26,831 nucleotides of DNA from the NCBI GenBank assembly GCA_001801495.1, contig MGXW01000110.1, forward strand, positions 1 to 26,831, read 5' to 3'. Made by a program: the position numbers and the translations under genes. Source of the stretch: Gammaproteobacteria bacterium RIFCSPHIGHO2_12_FULL_37_34 (lineage in GTDB: Bacteria > Pseudomonadota > Gammaproteobacteria > DSM-16500). The notes below the pieces were generated by a model. That model saw nothing but the letters and a program-made list of their open reading frames with translations. It was not told where the DNA came from and did no database searches. Positions 1-7,697 of the stretch are shown here, piece by piece (position 1 is the stretch's first letter; each line of letters begins with the position of its first letter).

Positions 1-509
1 ATTTAAATGCATGGGGATCCAATGTAAAATTTACGGATAGCACCGCAAATATTGAAATTGATACCATTCTTGGAATACGCCAATCCATTGGTGATAACTT
101 TACCTACGACATTAACATTGATCGTTATAATTACCCAGGCGCTTCCGCAACTGCTTATAATGAATTAAATACATTATTTAACTACCGATTTTTACAAGCC
201 GGCGTGAGTTATTCTGGTAATGTTTATAATGCTCATACCTCGGGTCTTTATATCAATGGAGGAATCAATTATCAAATTCCGCAAAAATTTGTTTTTGATT
301 TAAAAGATGTTAATTTAATTGCACTCATGGGGCGTTATAAATTAGGTGGCGCAGCTGGTAATAGTTATACAGATTATAATATTGCTCTCAACAAAAAGCT
401 GAGTGATATTTATTCTTTGGGCTTTCAATGGGCATCAACGAACGGCCAAACAAGAAACCGCCCTTATGATAGGGATCTATTTATTGGCACTTTTTCAGCG
501 AATTTTTAA
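1..509 (+). CDS. TorF-like putative porin (Gcw_chp / TIGR02001 family), 3' part only
   Basis: The reading frame is open from base 3 to the TAA at 507-509, so the gene enters from outside the window and only about 168 C-terminal residues are visible. The protein is built of alternating aromatic/polar strands typical of an outer-membrane beta-barrel. Visible stretches such as WGSNV, Y-D-I-N-I-D-R-Y-N-Y-P-G and SYTDYNIALNKKLSD match my recollection of the Gcw_chp/TIGR02001 family, annotated as TorF-like porins. These are usually about 220-260 aa with a signal peptide. The protein ends in a terminal aromatic (SANF), as outer-membrane proteins assembled by BAM often do. A GTG at 204 is in frame but is not the true start, because family homology continues upstream of it. 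The next gene begins 8 nt after the stop, so the two may be co-transcribed. The exact function is unknown; the family call is fairly secure. Confidence 0.72.
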   Translation, partial: LNAWGSNVKFTDSTANIEIDTILGIRQSIGDNFTYDINIDRYNYPGASATAYNELNTLFNYRFLQAGVSYSGNVYNAHTSGLYINGGINYQIPQKFVFDLKDVNLIALMGRYKLGGAAGNSYTDYNIALNKKLSDIYSLGFQWASTNGQTRNRPYDRDLFIGTFSANF

Positions 510-517
510 AGTATCAA

Positions 518-3500
518 ATGCCAATCACATCATTATGGTTAGAAGAACATCCATTTGAAATAAAAGATACTCTTTCTCGTTATTCAACAAAAAATTTTTT
601 ATTGAATAACGTATCGAAACAAGTTATTCATTCTTTCTGCAAAAAAAACAAGCTTTCTTGGCAAATGCTCATGCATGCTGGATGGGGACTACTATTAAAT
701 CGTTTCAGCTCTAGTGATCATGTTACATTTGGCTCAGGCGTTGCAACATCAAAAAATGGTTGCATCAAGCTTACCCGCCCTATTATTGCAATTCAATCTA
801 TTCTATCAACTAAATTTAACGTTAATCATTTTCTTAACCATATCAAATCAGAGCTAAGTAAAAAAAATATAGCTCCCCTAGCAACAGAGCAAATAAAATA
901 TTTATTGCTGATGAGAAGTAATAAAACAATAAAACCACAACTTCTTAATAGCAAATTATTCCCATTAATATTATTTATCAATAAAAACCCAACCAAAAAT
1001 TTCTTAATTTACTACCATCCCGATATGTTTTCATTATCTAGTATTGAAAACATCGCTCATCATTTTCAAATTGTGTTGCAAGAAATGTTAATAGACCTTG
1101 ACCAAAAAATTTGCCGAATAAATATTTTAACTAAAAACGAAAAACTTCTATTAGCAAACTGGGGTCATCCCAAACAACATACAACCATTCCCCTTTTATC
1201 TTTGTGCCCGCATGAGGCCTTTGCCCTACAAGCACAACAACATCCAAAACAAATTGCAATTCAATACGAACAACTTGTTATTACGTATGATAACCTTGAT
1301 CAAGCCGCGAACTCTTTAGCCCAATTACTATTAAAAAAAGGAGTAAAAGGCGGTGATCGAATATCTGCATTAATGGATAGAACACCGACATTAATCATGG
1401 TGATGTTAGCCCTATTTAAAATCGGAGCTATTTTCGTACCTGTTAATCTTAAATATCCGAAAGAGCGAATTGAATATGTGCTAGATGATAGCCAAGCAAA
1501 TTATGTTATCGCCAATCAGTTGGATCAAGTATCAGAGAAATATAGCAAAAAAGCATTACTTATCCCGGCAGACTATAACAAGTTCATTTCAAAAATTACC
1601 ACTCATCACCCTTTACCTGCTGTTCATCCAAATCAAGTTGCTTACATTATTTATACATCCGGAACAACAGGAAATCCAAAAGGTGTCATGATCAAACATA
1701 AAAGTTTGATGAACTTAACCAACTGGTATCAAACGTGTTTTAAAATCACATCTCACGATCGAGCTTCTCAATTTGCCTCGCAAGGTTTCGACACTTTTTT
1801 TTGCGAAACCATTCCCTTTCTTGCTACCGGTGGTTGCATCTGCATCGTGGATGATCATACAAAATTAACGCCATCACAATTTTTCCCTTGGTTGCAAAAA
1901 CAAAAAGTAACGATTTGCGATTTACCAACTGCCTACGCACAAATGTTATTTAACTTACCTTGGCCTAAACTTCCGCATTTACGTATAGTAAAAATTGGTG
2001 GAGAAAGTATCACGCATTATCCAGATCAACATTTTTCATTTGATATCTGGAATAGTTACGGGCCAACAGAAACAACAGTAGAAGCAACTTATGCAAAAAT
2101 TCATGATGCTACTATTCCATTTGTTCATACTACAGCGCGCCTCAAAACACATCACCCACCACCCATTGGGAAACCAATTACTAACAGCAACATATATGTG
2201 GTTGATAAATATTTTCAACTTGTTCCAATCGGAATTGCTGGTGAATTATTAATTGGAGGCGATTGTCTTTCTTCAGGTTATTGGCATCGTGAAGATTTAA
2301 CGAAAGAAAAATTTATCGACCGCTTTGATACTAAATTATATCGCACAGGTGATTTAGTGCGTTGGTTATCTGATGGCAATCTTGAATTCATCGGAAGAAT
2401 AGATTATCAAGTTAAAATTCGCGGTTTCCGTATTGAACCGAGTGAAATAGAGGCTGCAATCAGCCTACACCCGGATGTCAATGAAGTGATTGTCATTGCA
2501 AAAGAAGATATCAGTGGAGAAAAATCATTAATCGCTTATGTGACACCAAATTTAGATAAGGAACGGTATTTGTATCAAGAACGCTGTTTACTATCTCTTT
2601 CCAATGATCAATTCATAGAAGCTATTACCGAAGATGTTTCTAAAAATGGTGTGGCATTATCTGGTATCTCAGAATCCATTACGAAAAATCAATTGATACG
2701 AATACACGTTAAGCTGCCTGGTCTCACAGAACTAAAAACATTAAATGGTCATGTCATTTGGCAGCAAGATAATCGTTGTGGTATTGCATTTGACTTAAAT
2801 GATCATGAAAAATCCATTGTTGATAAAAGCATTAATTATTATCTTTCTACTCACAATATCATGGAAATGGTTTTAAGCGCCTCTGCAAAACGTAACCTGC
2901 GCAAAGCTTTACGTAAAAAATTACCAGAATACATGATACCTGCCGCTTTCATCACGCTCATGGAATTTCCTCTTACCTTTAGCGGTAAGATTGATGCAAA
3001 AGCACTGCCACCACCACAAGAATTTGAAAAATATTTTCAGAAAAAATTTGTTGCGCCACGCACTAAGACCGAAAAAAAACTAGTGGGGATTTGGAGTGAA
3101 TTATTAAAACAAGCAACCATTAGCTTATCAGACAACTTCTTTGATTTGGGGGGCACATCACTTACTGCTGCGGAACTATCATCTACTATTTTAGAACAAT
3201 TCCATATTTCTATTCCAACGCATATTTTGTTTGATTTACCTTATATTCCGATTCTTGGCGAATATATTGATACACAAGGCAAACACTATACTACCTCCTC
3301 TAGTATTCAAGAAGATATTAAACGTGATGCTACATTGCACGATTCTATACTACCAAGCAAACATATTTCTCCTCATTTATCTGATCCTGAAAATATTCTG
3401 CTAACAGGTGCTGGTGGCTTTCTTGGTGTTTACTTATTAAGAGAATTATTAATCCATACGCATGCTAAAATACACTGTATTATACGTAAAGGAGAATTTG

Positions 3501-4492
3501 AAACAGCAGCAAAACGATTATTCGCTACCATTGAAAAATTTAATTTAAAAGATGATATTTCATTATCCAATCGTCGTATTGTTGCTATTGCGGGTGACAT
3601 TAGCCTTGATCATTTTGGTTTGCCTTCGGAGCATTATAATCATTTAATAGAAAAAGTCGATTTAATCTATCATTGCGGTGCACAAGTCAATATCATGACA
3701 GCTTATCACAAACTGCGCGGCAGCAATGTACAAGGTACAATTGAAACCATTAAGTTTGCGACTAAAAAAATCAATAAACCCATTCACTATATTTCCACCC
3801 TTTCTGCTGCTTATTTGAAAAATCAGGCAGGCCACCTTATTGAAGAATTTCCAACTCCCAAATACGAAAATTTGTTTGGGGGTTATGCTATTAGCAAATG
3901 GGCATCGGAACGTTTGCTCACTCAAGTAAAAGATCGGGGATTACCCATTGCCATTTATCGATCGGGTTATATAGCTGGACAATCTACAACAGGCATTACC
4001 AATCTCAATGATGCATTATTTATGTTAATGAAAGGATGTATTCAAATGGGATATGCACCCGATCTGAATGAAAAAATTACCTTGTTGCCAGTAGATTTTG
4101 TAAGCAATGCTGTTGTTCGTATTTCTTTAACTCGACCCGACCAACCTGCTGTGTATCATATTGATCACCCTACTGGCATATTATGGCAAGATTTAATAGC
4201 TTGGATAAATAATTATGGTTACCAGATCACCATCATCCCACTCAAGCATTGGCAACATCGATTGGCGAAAATTCCACATGATAACGCATTGTTTCCTTTT
4301 TTACCCTATTATCTTGCGATAAAAGAAAAACAATTATCGCCAAACGTTGATGTTAGTAAAACCCGTTTGGCATTAAAACAGCTGAATATAAATTACCCGG
4401 CTATTAATCATAAGTTGTTGATTACTTACTTTAATTTCTTTCGTCATACAAACTTTTTGCCTGATCCTAATACAATGCTTGGATTGACATAA
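518..4492 (+). CDS. NRPS-like A-PCP-thioester reductase with half condensation domain and inserted PilZ-like domain
   Basis: This 1324-aa stand-alone enzyme is predicted to activate a carboxylic or amino acid, load it on a carrier arm and release it reductively as an aldehyde or alcohol. Residues 25-215 resemble only the C-terminal half of a condensation domain, and no HHxxxDG is present, so condensation is unlikely. The adenylation domain (about 225-830) shows YTSGTTGNPKG (379-389), YGPTE (514-518), YRTGD (608-612), GRIDYQVKIRGFRIEP (626-641), LPEYMIP (802-808) and the A10 lysine in SGKID (822-826). D425 sits where the alpha-amino-group-binding Asp of GrsA falls, favouring an amino-acid substrate. 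Residues about 680-777 form a PilZ-like insert. The carrier domain has DNFFDLGGTSL with phosphopantetheine Ser881. The reductase domain has GAGGFLG (964-970) and the Y1123/K1127 pair. The layout resembles alpha-aminoadipate reductase Lys2 and free-standing A-T-R enzymes; the true product is unknown. The start ATG has only a weak ribosome site. Confidence 0.88.
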   Translation: MPITSLWLEEHPFEIKDTLSRYSTKNFLLNNVSKQVIHSFCKKNKLSWQMLMHAGWGLLLNRFSSSDHVTFGSGVATSKNGCIKLTRPIIAIQSILSTKFNVNHFLNHIKSELSKKNIAPLATEQIKYLLLMRSNKTIKPQLLNSKLFPLILFINKNPTKNFLIYYHPDMFSLSSIENIAHHFQIVLQEMLIDLDQKICRINILTKNEKLLLANWGHPKQHTTIPLLSLCPHEAFALQAQQHPKQIAIQYEQLVITYDNLDQAANSLAQLLLKKGVKGGDRISALMDRTPTLIMVMLALFKIGAIFVPVNLKYPKERIEYVLDDSQANYVIANQLDQVSEKYSKKALLIPADYNKFISKITTHHPLPAVHPNQVAYIIYTSGTTGNPKGVMIKHKSLMNLTNWYQTCFKITSHDRASQFASQGFDTFFCETIPFLATGGCICIVDDHTKLTPSQFFPWLQKQKVTICDLPTAYAQMLFNLPWPKLPHLRIVKIGGESITHYPDQHFSFDIWNSYGPTETTVEATYAKIHDATIPFVHTTARLKTHHPPPIGKPITNSNIYVVDKYFQLVPIGIAGELLIGGDCLSSGYWHREDLTKEKFIDRFDTKLYRTGDLVRWLSDGNLEFIGRIDYQVKIRGFRIEPSEIEAAISLHPDVNEVIVIAKEDISGEKSLIAYVTPNLDKERYLYQERCLLSLSNDQFIEAITEDVSKNGVALSGISESITKNQLIRIHVKLPGLTELKTLNGHVIWQQDNRCGIAFDLNDHEKSIVDKSINYYLSTHNIMEMVLSASAKRNLRKALRKKLPEYMIPAAFITLMEFPLTFSGKIDAKALPPPQEFEKYFQKKFVAPRTKTEKKLVGIWSELLKQATISLSDNFFDLGGTSLTAAELSSTILEQFHISIPTHILFDLPYIPILGEYIDTQGKHYTTSSSIQEDIKRDATLHDSILPSKHISPHLSDPENILLTGAGGFLGVYLLRELLIHTHAKIHCIIRKGEFETAAKRLFATIEKFNLKDDISLSNRRIVAIAGDISLDHFGLPSEHYNHLIEKVDLIYHCGAQVNIMTAYHKLRGSNVQGTIETIKFATKKINKPIHYISTLSAAYLKNQAGHLIEEFPTPKYENLFGGYAISKWASERLLTQVKDRGLPIAIYRSGYIAGQSTTGITNLNDALFMLMKGCIQMGYAPDLNEKITLLPVDFVSNAVVRISLTRPDQPAVYHIDHPTGILWQDLIAWINNYGYQITIIPLKHWQHRLAKIPHDNALFPFLPYYLAIKEKQLSPNVDVSKTRLALKQLNINYPAINHKLLITYFNFFRHTNFLPDPNTMLGLT
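2555..2848 (+). other. PilZ-like domain inserted in the adenylation domain (residues about 680-777)
   Basis: Between the A8 core (FRIEPSEIE) and the A9 core (LPEYMIP) a normal adenylation domain has a short linker, but here there are about 155 residues. The insert shows the two recognisable PilZ signatures: AITEDVSKNGVALSG, matching the D/NxSxxG strand, and LNGHVIWQQDNRCGIAFDL, matching the G-x-V-x-W...G-I-x-F segment. The upstream arginine arm, normally RxxxR, is only approximate here (R683 and R689, in RYLYQER), so cyclic-di-GMP binding is uncertain. A8-A9 is also the site where methyltransferase domains interrupt some NRPS adenylation domains, so the position is structurally tolerated. The domain call rests on motif matching by eye. 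Confidence 0.65.
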
Positions 4493-4513
4493 AGAAGCGA
4501 TATTAAGTATACT
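4484..4513 (+). promoter_or_regulatory. Probable sigma-70 promoter for the 4558 gene
   Basis: A perfect -35 box TTGACA (4484-4489) lies inside the last codons of the NRPS-like gene. It is followed after an 18-nt spacer by the -10 box TATACT (4508-4513, five of six consensus bases). Transcription would begin near 4519-4521, leaving a short leader before the ATG at 4558. This suggests that the downstream gene is transcribed on its own. Confidence 0.6.
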
Positions 4514-4557
4514 TTTCTCTTTTAAAATAATAGCAAAATTTGAGGGGTGAGCAGCTT

Positions 4558-5670
4558 ATGTCTAATTCACGAGATTCTAATACAAATACTAATTCTAGCG
4601 CTAAGCGATCTAGAGAAGAAAAGATAAGTAGCGCAAATAAAAAGCCATGTATAGAGGATACCAACCATACCTCTACCCAATTAAACGAGATTACCTTGTT
4701 ACCACCGGCGGCGCCAGAAAAAAACACTACGACTGAAGAAGAAGTAACTCAATTAAAGGTTGAGGTTAGAGATCTTAAAGATCGGGTTACCTTGCTTGAA
4801 AGAAGCCTCATGCACCTCTTAAATAGTCTTACAACAGCTTACCAGCAACAATCAATTAAAAAAAGTGTTCAGCCTATACAAAGTGCTCAACCTAAACCAC
4901 AACCAAATATTCAACCTAAACCAACCAATTATTTACAAGAGCTAACCGTTCAAAACCTAATTCCAACACTCAACCAAGCAATCACTATGCTTTATTCTAT
5001 CATAAAAGAAAGTACGCCAGAACAAGCAAAAGCTTTTATTTCTGAGAGGCCCTGCACCGGAATAGTCATTCATGAAAATGCATCGATTGAAACTATACAA
5101 GAGGTTGTGCGTACTAATAATATTCAATATGTACGTTTTAATACCAGACAAATCACAATAGAAATGATAAAAGCACTAAAAGAAAAATCTATTAGATTTG
5201 TTCGCCTCGATAACAACATAGATCAAGGTATACCCACCTTGCGTATGATCAGAATGCTTACCAATGTTGAAGCATTTATTATACCAAGCAATCTACAAAA
5301 CACAATAGTAGAATCCTGTCTTCCCTCTGCTGCTAAATTTCTGATTTATACAGATAATATAAATATTACTCTTATAAAAAAAAATCAAAATAACATCATG
5401 CAACAAAGTTCAATAAATCAATCACAAAGTACTCAACCCAAACCAAGCTCACAACAGTTAGCAGTCGCCGCTCGACCACTATCAATAGATAGCAATCCTC
5501 AACCACTATTAATAAGTGGGCCAACAATGTTCCCTGCAAACTCAATTCAGAGAACGAGAACACAGACATCAGTTGGCCGGGGAACACCGCTAGGAATACC
5601 AGGGGGAACACCAGGAATTCAAGCGCGCCCGCCCACCTTCAACCGGCCACAACAAAAAGGTAACACGTAA
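4558..5670 (+). CDS. Hypothetical Q/P-rich coiled-coil protein
   Basis: I do not recognise this 370-aa protein. The chosen start is the ATG at 4558, because a GAGGGG ribosome site (4542-4547) lies 10 nt before it; an in-frame TTG at 4540 overlaps that site and is unlikely. The N-terminus (1-60) is Ser/Asn/Thr-rich and contains KR (16-17), ten residues, then KK (28-29), an imperfect bipartite nuclear-localisation-like pattern. Residues about 61-91 form a short heptad coiled coil (EEVTQLKVEVRDLKDRV). Residues 95-125 are a Q/P/K linker. Residues 125-275 look like a folded alpha/beta region with repeated I-x-x-V-R-F / I-x-F-V-R-L strands, possibly leucine-rich-repeat-like. The C-terminus (280-370) is a low-complexity S/Q/P/G tail ending in PGG and PP motifs. 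There is no signal peptide or membrane segment. The composition suits a secreted effector or scaffold protein, but nothing in the sequence proves it. Confidence 0.75.
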   Translation: MSNSRDSNTNTNSSAKRSREEKISSANKKPCIEDTNHTSTQLNEITLLPPAAPEKNTTTEEEVTQLKVEVRDLKDRVTLLERSLMHLLNSLTTAYQQQSIKKSVQPIQSAQPKPQPNIQPKPTNYLQELTVQNLIPTLNQAITMLYSIIKESTPEQAKAFISERPCTGIVIHENASIETIQEVVRTNNIQYVRFNTRQITIEMIKALKEKSIRFVRLDNNIDQGIPTLRMIRMLTNVEAFIIPSNLQNTIVESCLPSAAKFLIYTDNINITLIKKNQNNIMQQSSINQSQSTQPKPSSQQLAVAARPLSIDSNPQPLLISGPTMFPANSIQRTRTQTSVGRGTPLGIPGGTPGIQARPPTFNRPQQKGNT

Positions 5671-5684
5671 ACATAAATAACCAT

Positions 5685-7691
5685 TTACAACAACATCCGC
5701 TGCAGCGCTTCTTCATCTAGCAGCTCCACATGAAGCGCTTTGGCTTTATCTAGTTTAGAACCTGGGTCTGCACCAACAACAACATAATTGGTTTTACTAG
5801 AAACACTACCCGCCACTTTAGCGCCAAGTTTTTCTAGCTTTTCCTTCGCTTCATCGCGTGTCATCGTACGCAATGTTCCTGTTAATACAAACGTTTTACC
5901 CAAAAATGGCAATGAGTGACTGATTTTCACATCCGGCCAATGCACCCCTGCTTTTAACAAACGATGAATCACATCCATATTACGTGATTCATCAAAAAAA
6001 TGTGCGGCATGAGCAGCAACCACCGGTCCAATATCGAGAACCATTTGCAATTCTTCTTCGGTCGCTTTTTGTAAAGCTGACAATGTTTTAAAATGCATCG
6101 CTAATTGTTTGGCTGTTGCTTGCCCTACTTCACGAATACCAAGCGCATAAAGAAAACGATCGAAAGTGGTTGTTTTACTTTTTTCGATTTGAGTCAATAA
6201 ATTTTGGGCAGATTTTTTTCCCATTCTTTCTAAATTTGCTAATTGATCTTCTGTTAAATGATAAATATCAGCAACATTCTTTAATAATTGATGATCAACC
6301 AATTGGTCCACTAATTTATCACCCAATCCTTCAATATCCATGGCTCGACGTGAAGCAAAATGTTTGATGGTCTCTTTACGCTGCGCGGGGCAAATCAATT
6401 CGCCCGTACAACGAGCAACTTTCTCATCTTCAACTTGTTCAATCATCGAATGACAAATCGGACAATGCTTCGGTAAGATAATTTTTTTTACTTGCATCGA
6501 TCGCTTAACTAGCACCACACTCACCACTTCTGGAATAACATCACCAGCACGCCGAATGATGACAGTATCACCAATGTGAATGCCTTTACGCTTAATCTCA
6601 TCCATATTATGTAAGGTGGCATTACTAATCGTCACACCACCTACATGAATAGGTTTCAATCGTGCAACCGGTGTCAACGCACCTGTCCTCCCCACTTGAA
6701 ACTGAACGGCTTCAATGATGGTACTTGCTTCCTCAGCAGGAAATTTATGTGCAATAGCAAAACGTGGCGCACGCGTTACATAACCTAATTTTTCTTGCTC
6801 AGCAAGATGATTGACTTTATACACGACGCCATCAATTTCAAACAATAATTTGCTACGTTTATTAGCCATACGATGATAATAACGAAGACACTCCTCTACG
6901 CCATGTACCACTTCAATCAGTGGACTGACACGCAATCCCCACCCCATCAAGTTTTTTAAAATTTCACTGTGCTTGATTGGGAGTTTAACGCTCTCTGTGA
7001 CACCCACACCATAACAAAATATTTCAAGTGGTCGCAAAGCAGTAATACGTGAATCCAGTTGTCGCAAACTGCCTGCCGCCGCATTACGTGGGTTAGCAAA
7101 CGGCTTTTCATTTTGACGTTTGGCATGAGCATTTAATAATTGAAACCCTTTTAAAGGCATATACACTTCGCCACGCACCTCAAGAACACGAGGAATAGAA
7201 TCACCGCGTAAATGCAAAGGTATCATTTTGATCGTTTTAATATTGTCAGTAATATCTTCACCGGTGGTACCATCCCCTCGGGTAGATGCGCGCACTAATA
7301 TCCCTTTTTCGTAACGAATACTGACTGCCAAACCATCTAATTTTGGTTCACAACAATATTCAACGTTAGCATGCGTTTTTAAACGCTCTCGTATACGCTG
7401 ATCAAAGGCAATCAAGTCTTCATCCGTAAATGCATTTTCAAGCGATAGCATAGGAATATCATGTTTCACCTCAGCAAAACTGCCAAGTGGAGCAGCACCA
7501 ACACGCTGGGTAGGTGAATCTGGGGTAATCCATTCGGGGTGTTGATGTTCGAGTGTTTTTAAACGCTGAAATAGTTTGTCATATTCAGCATCGGAAATAA
7601 TAGGGTTATCTAAAACATAATAATAATAATTATGTTCATCAATTCGTTGCCTCAATTGAATGATTTCTTTTTTAAGATCGGTCAGAGACAT
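5685..7691 (-). CDS. ligA: NAD-dependent DNA ligase LigA
   Basis: This 668-aa protein is a full-length NAD+-dependent DNA ligase. It seals nicks between Okazaki fragments and in repair, using NAD+ to form a ligase-AMP intermediate. The N-terminal Ia domain has HNYYYYVLDNPIISDAEYD (NMN-binding). The adenylation lysine is K117 in EPKLDG. Further nucleotidyltransferase motifs include RGDGTTGEDIT and EIDGVVYKV. The OB fold follows at about 320-400, then a zinc finger with Cys410, Cys413, Cys428 and Cys434, helix-hairpin-helix repeats (about 450-585) and a C-terminal BRCT domain (about 590-668, FLGKTFVLTGTL). The start ATG lies 6 nt after the smc stop, so the gene is almost certainly translated from the smc transcript. 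It converges with the + strand hypothetical gene, 14 nt apart, and I see no clear terminator between them. Confidence 0.98.
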   Translation of the reverse strand: MSLTDLKKEIIQLRQRIDEHNYYYYVLDNPIISDAEYDKLFQRLKTLEHQHPEWITPDSPTQRVGAAPLGSFAEVKHDIPMLSLENAFTDEDLIAFDQRIRERLKTHANVEYCCEPKLDGLAVSIRYEKGILVRASTRGDGTTGEDITDNIKTIKMIPLHLRGDSIPRVLEVRGEVYMPLKGFQLLNAHAKRQNEKPFANPRNAAAGSLRQLDSRITALRPLEIFCYGVGVTESVKLPIKHSEILKNLMGWGLRVSPLIEVVHGVEECLRYYHRMANKRSKLLFEIDGVVYKVNHLAEQEKLGYVTRAPRFAIAHKFPAEEASTIIEAVQFQVGRTGALTPVARLKPIHVGGVTISNATLHNMDEIKRKGIHIGDTVIIRRAGDVIPEVVSVVLVKRSMQVKKIILPKHCPICHSMIEQVEDEKVARCTGELICPAQRKETIKHFASRRAMDIEGLGDKLVDQLVDHQLLKNVADIYHLTEDQLANLERMGKKSAQNLLTQIEKSKTTTFDRFLYALGIREVGQATAKQLAMHFKTLSALQKATEEELQMVLDIGPVVAAHAAHFFDESRNMDVIHRLLKAGVHWPDVKISHSLPFLGKTFVLTGTLRTMTRDEAKEKLEKLGAKVAGSVSSKTNYVVVGADPGSKLDKAKALHVELLDEEALQRMLL

Positions 7692-7697
7692 GCAACA

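Noticed and set aside
4507..4512. Alternative -10 box GTATAC with a 17-nt spacer
   Set aside because: TATACT one base later is a better match to consensus with a tolerable 18-nt spacer.
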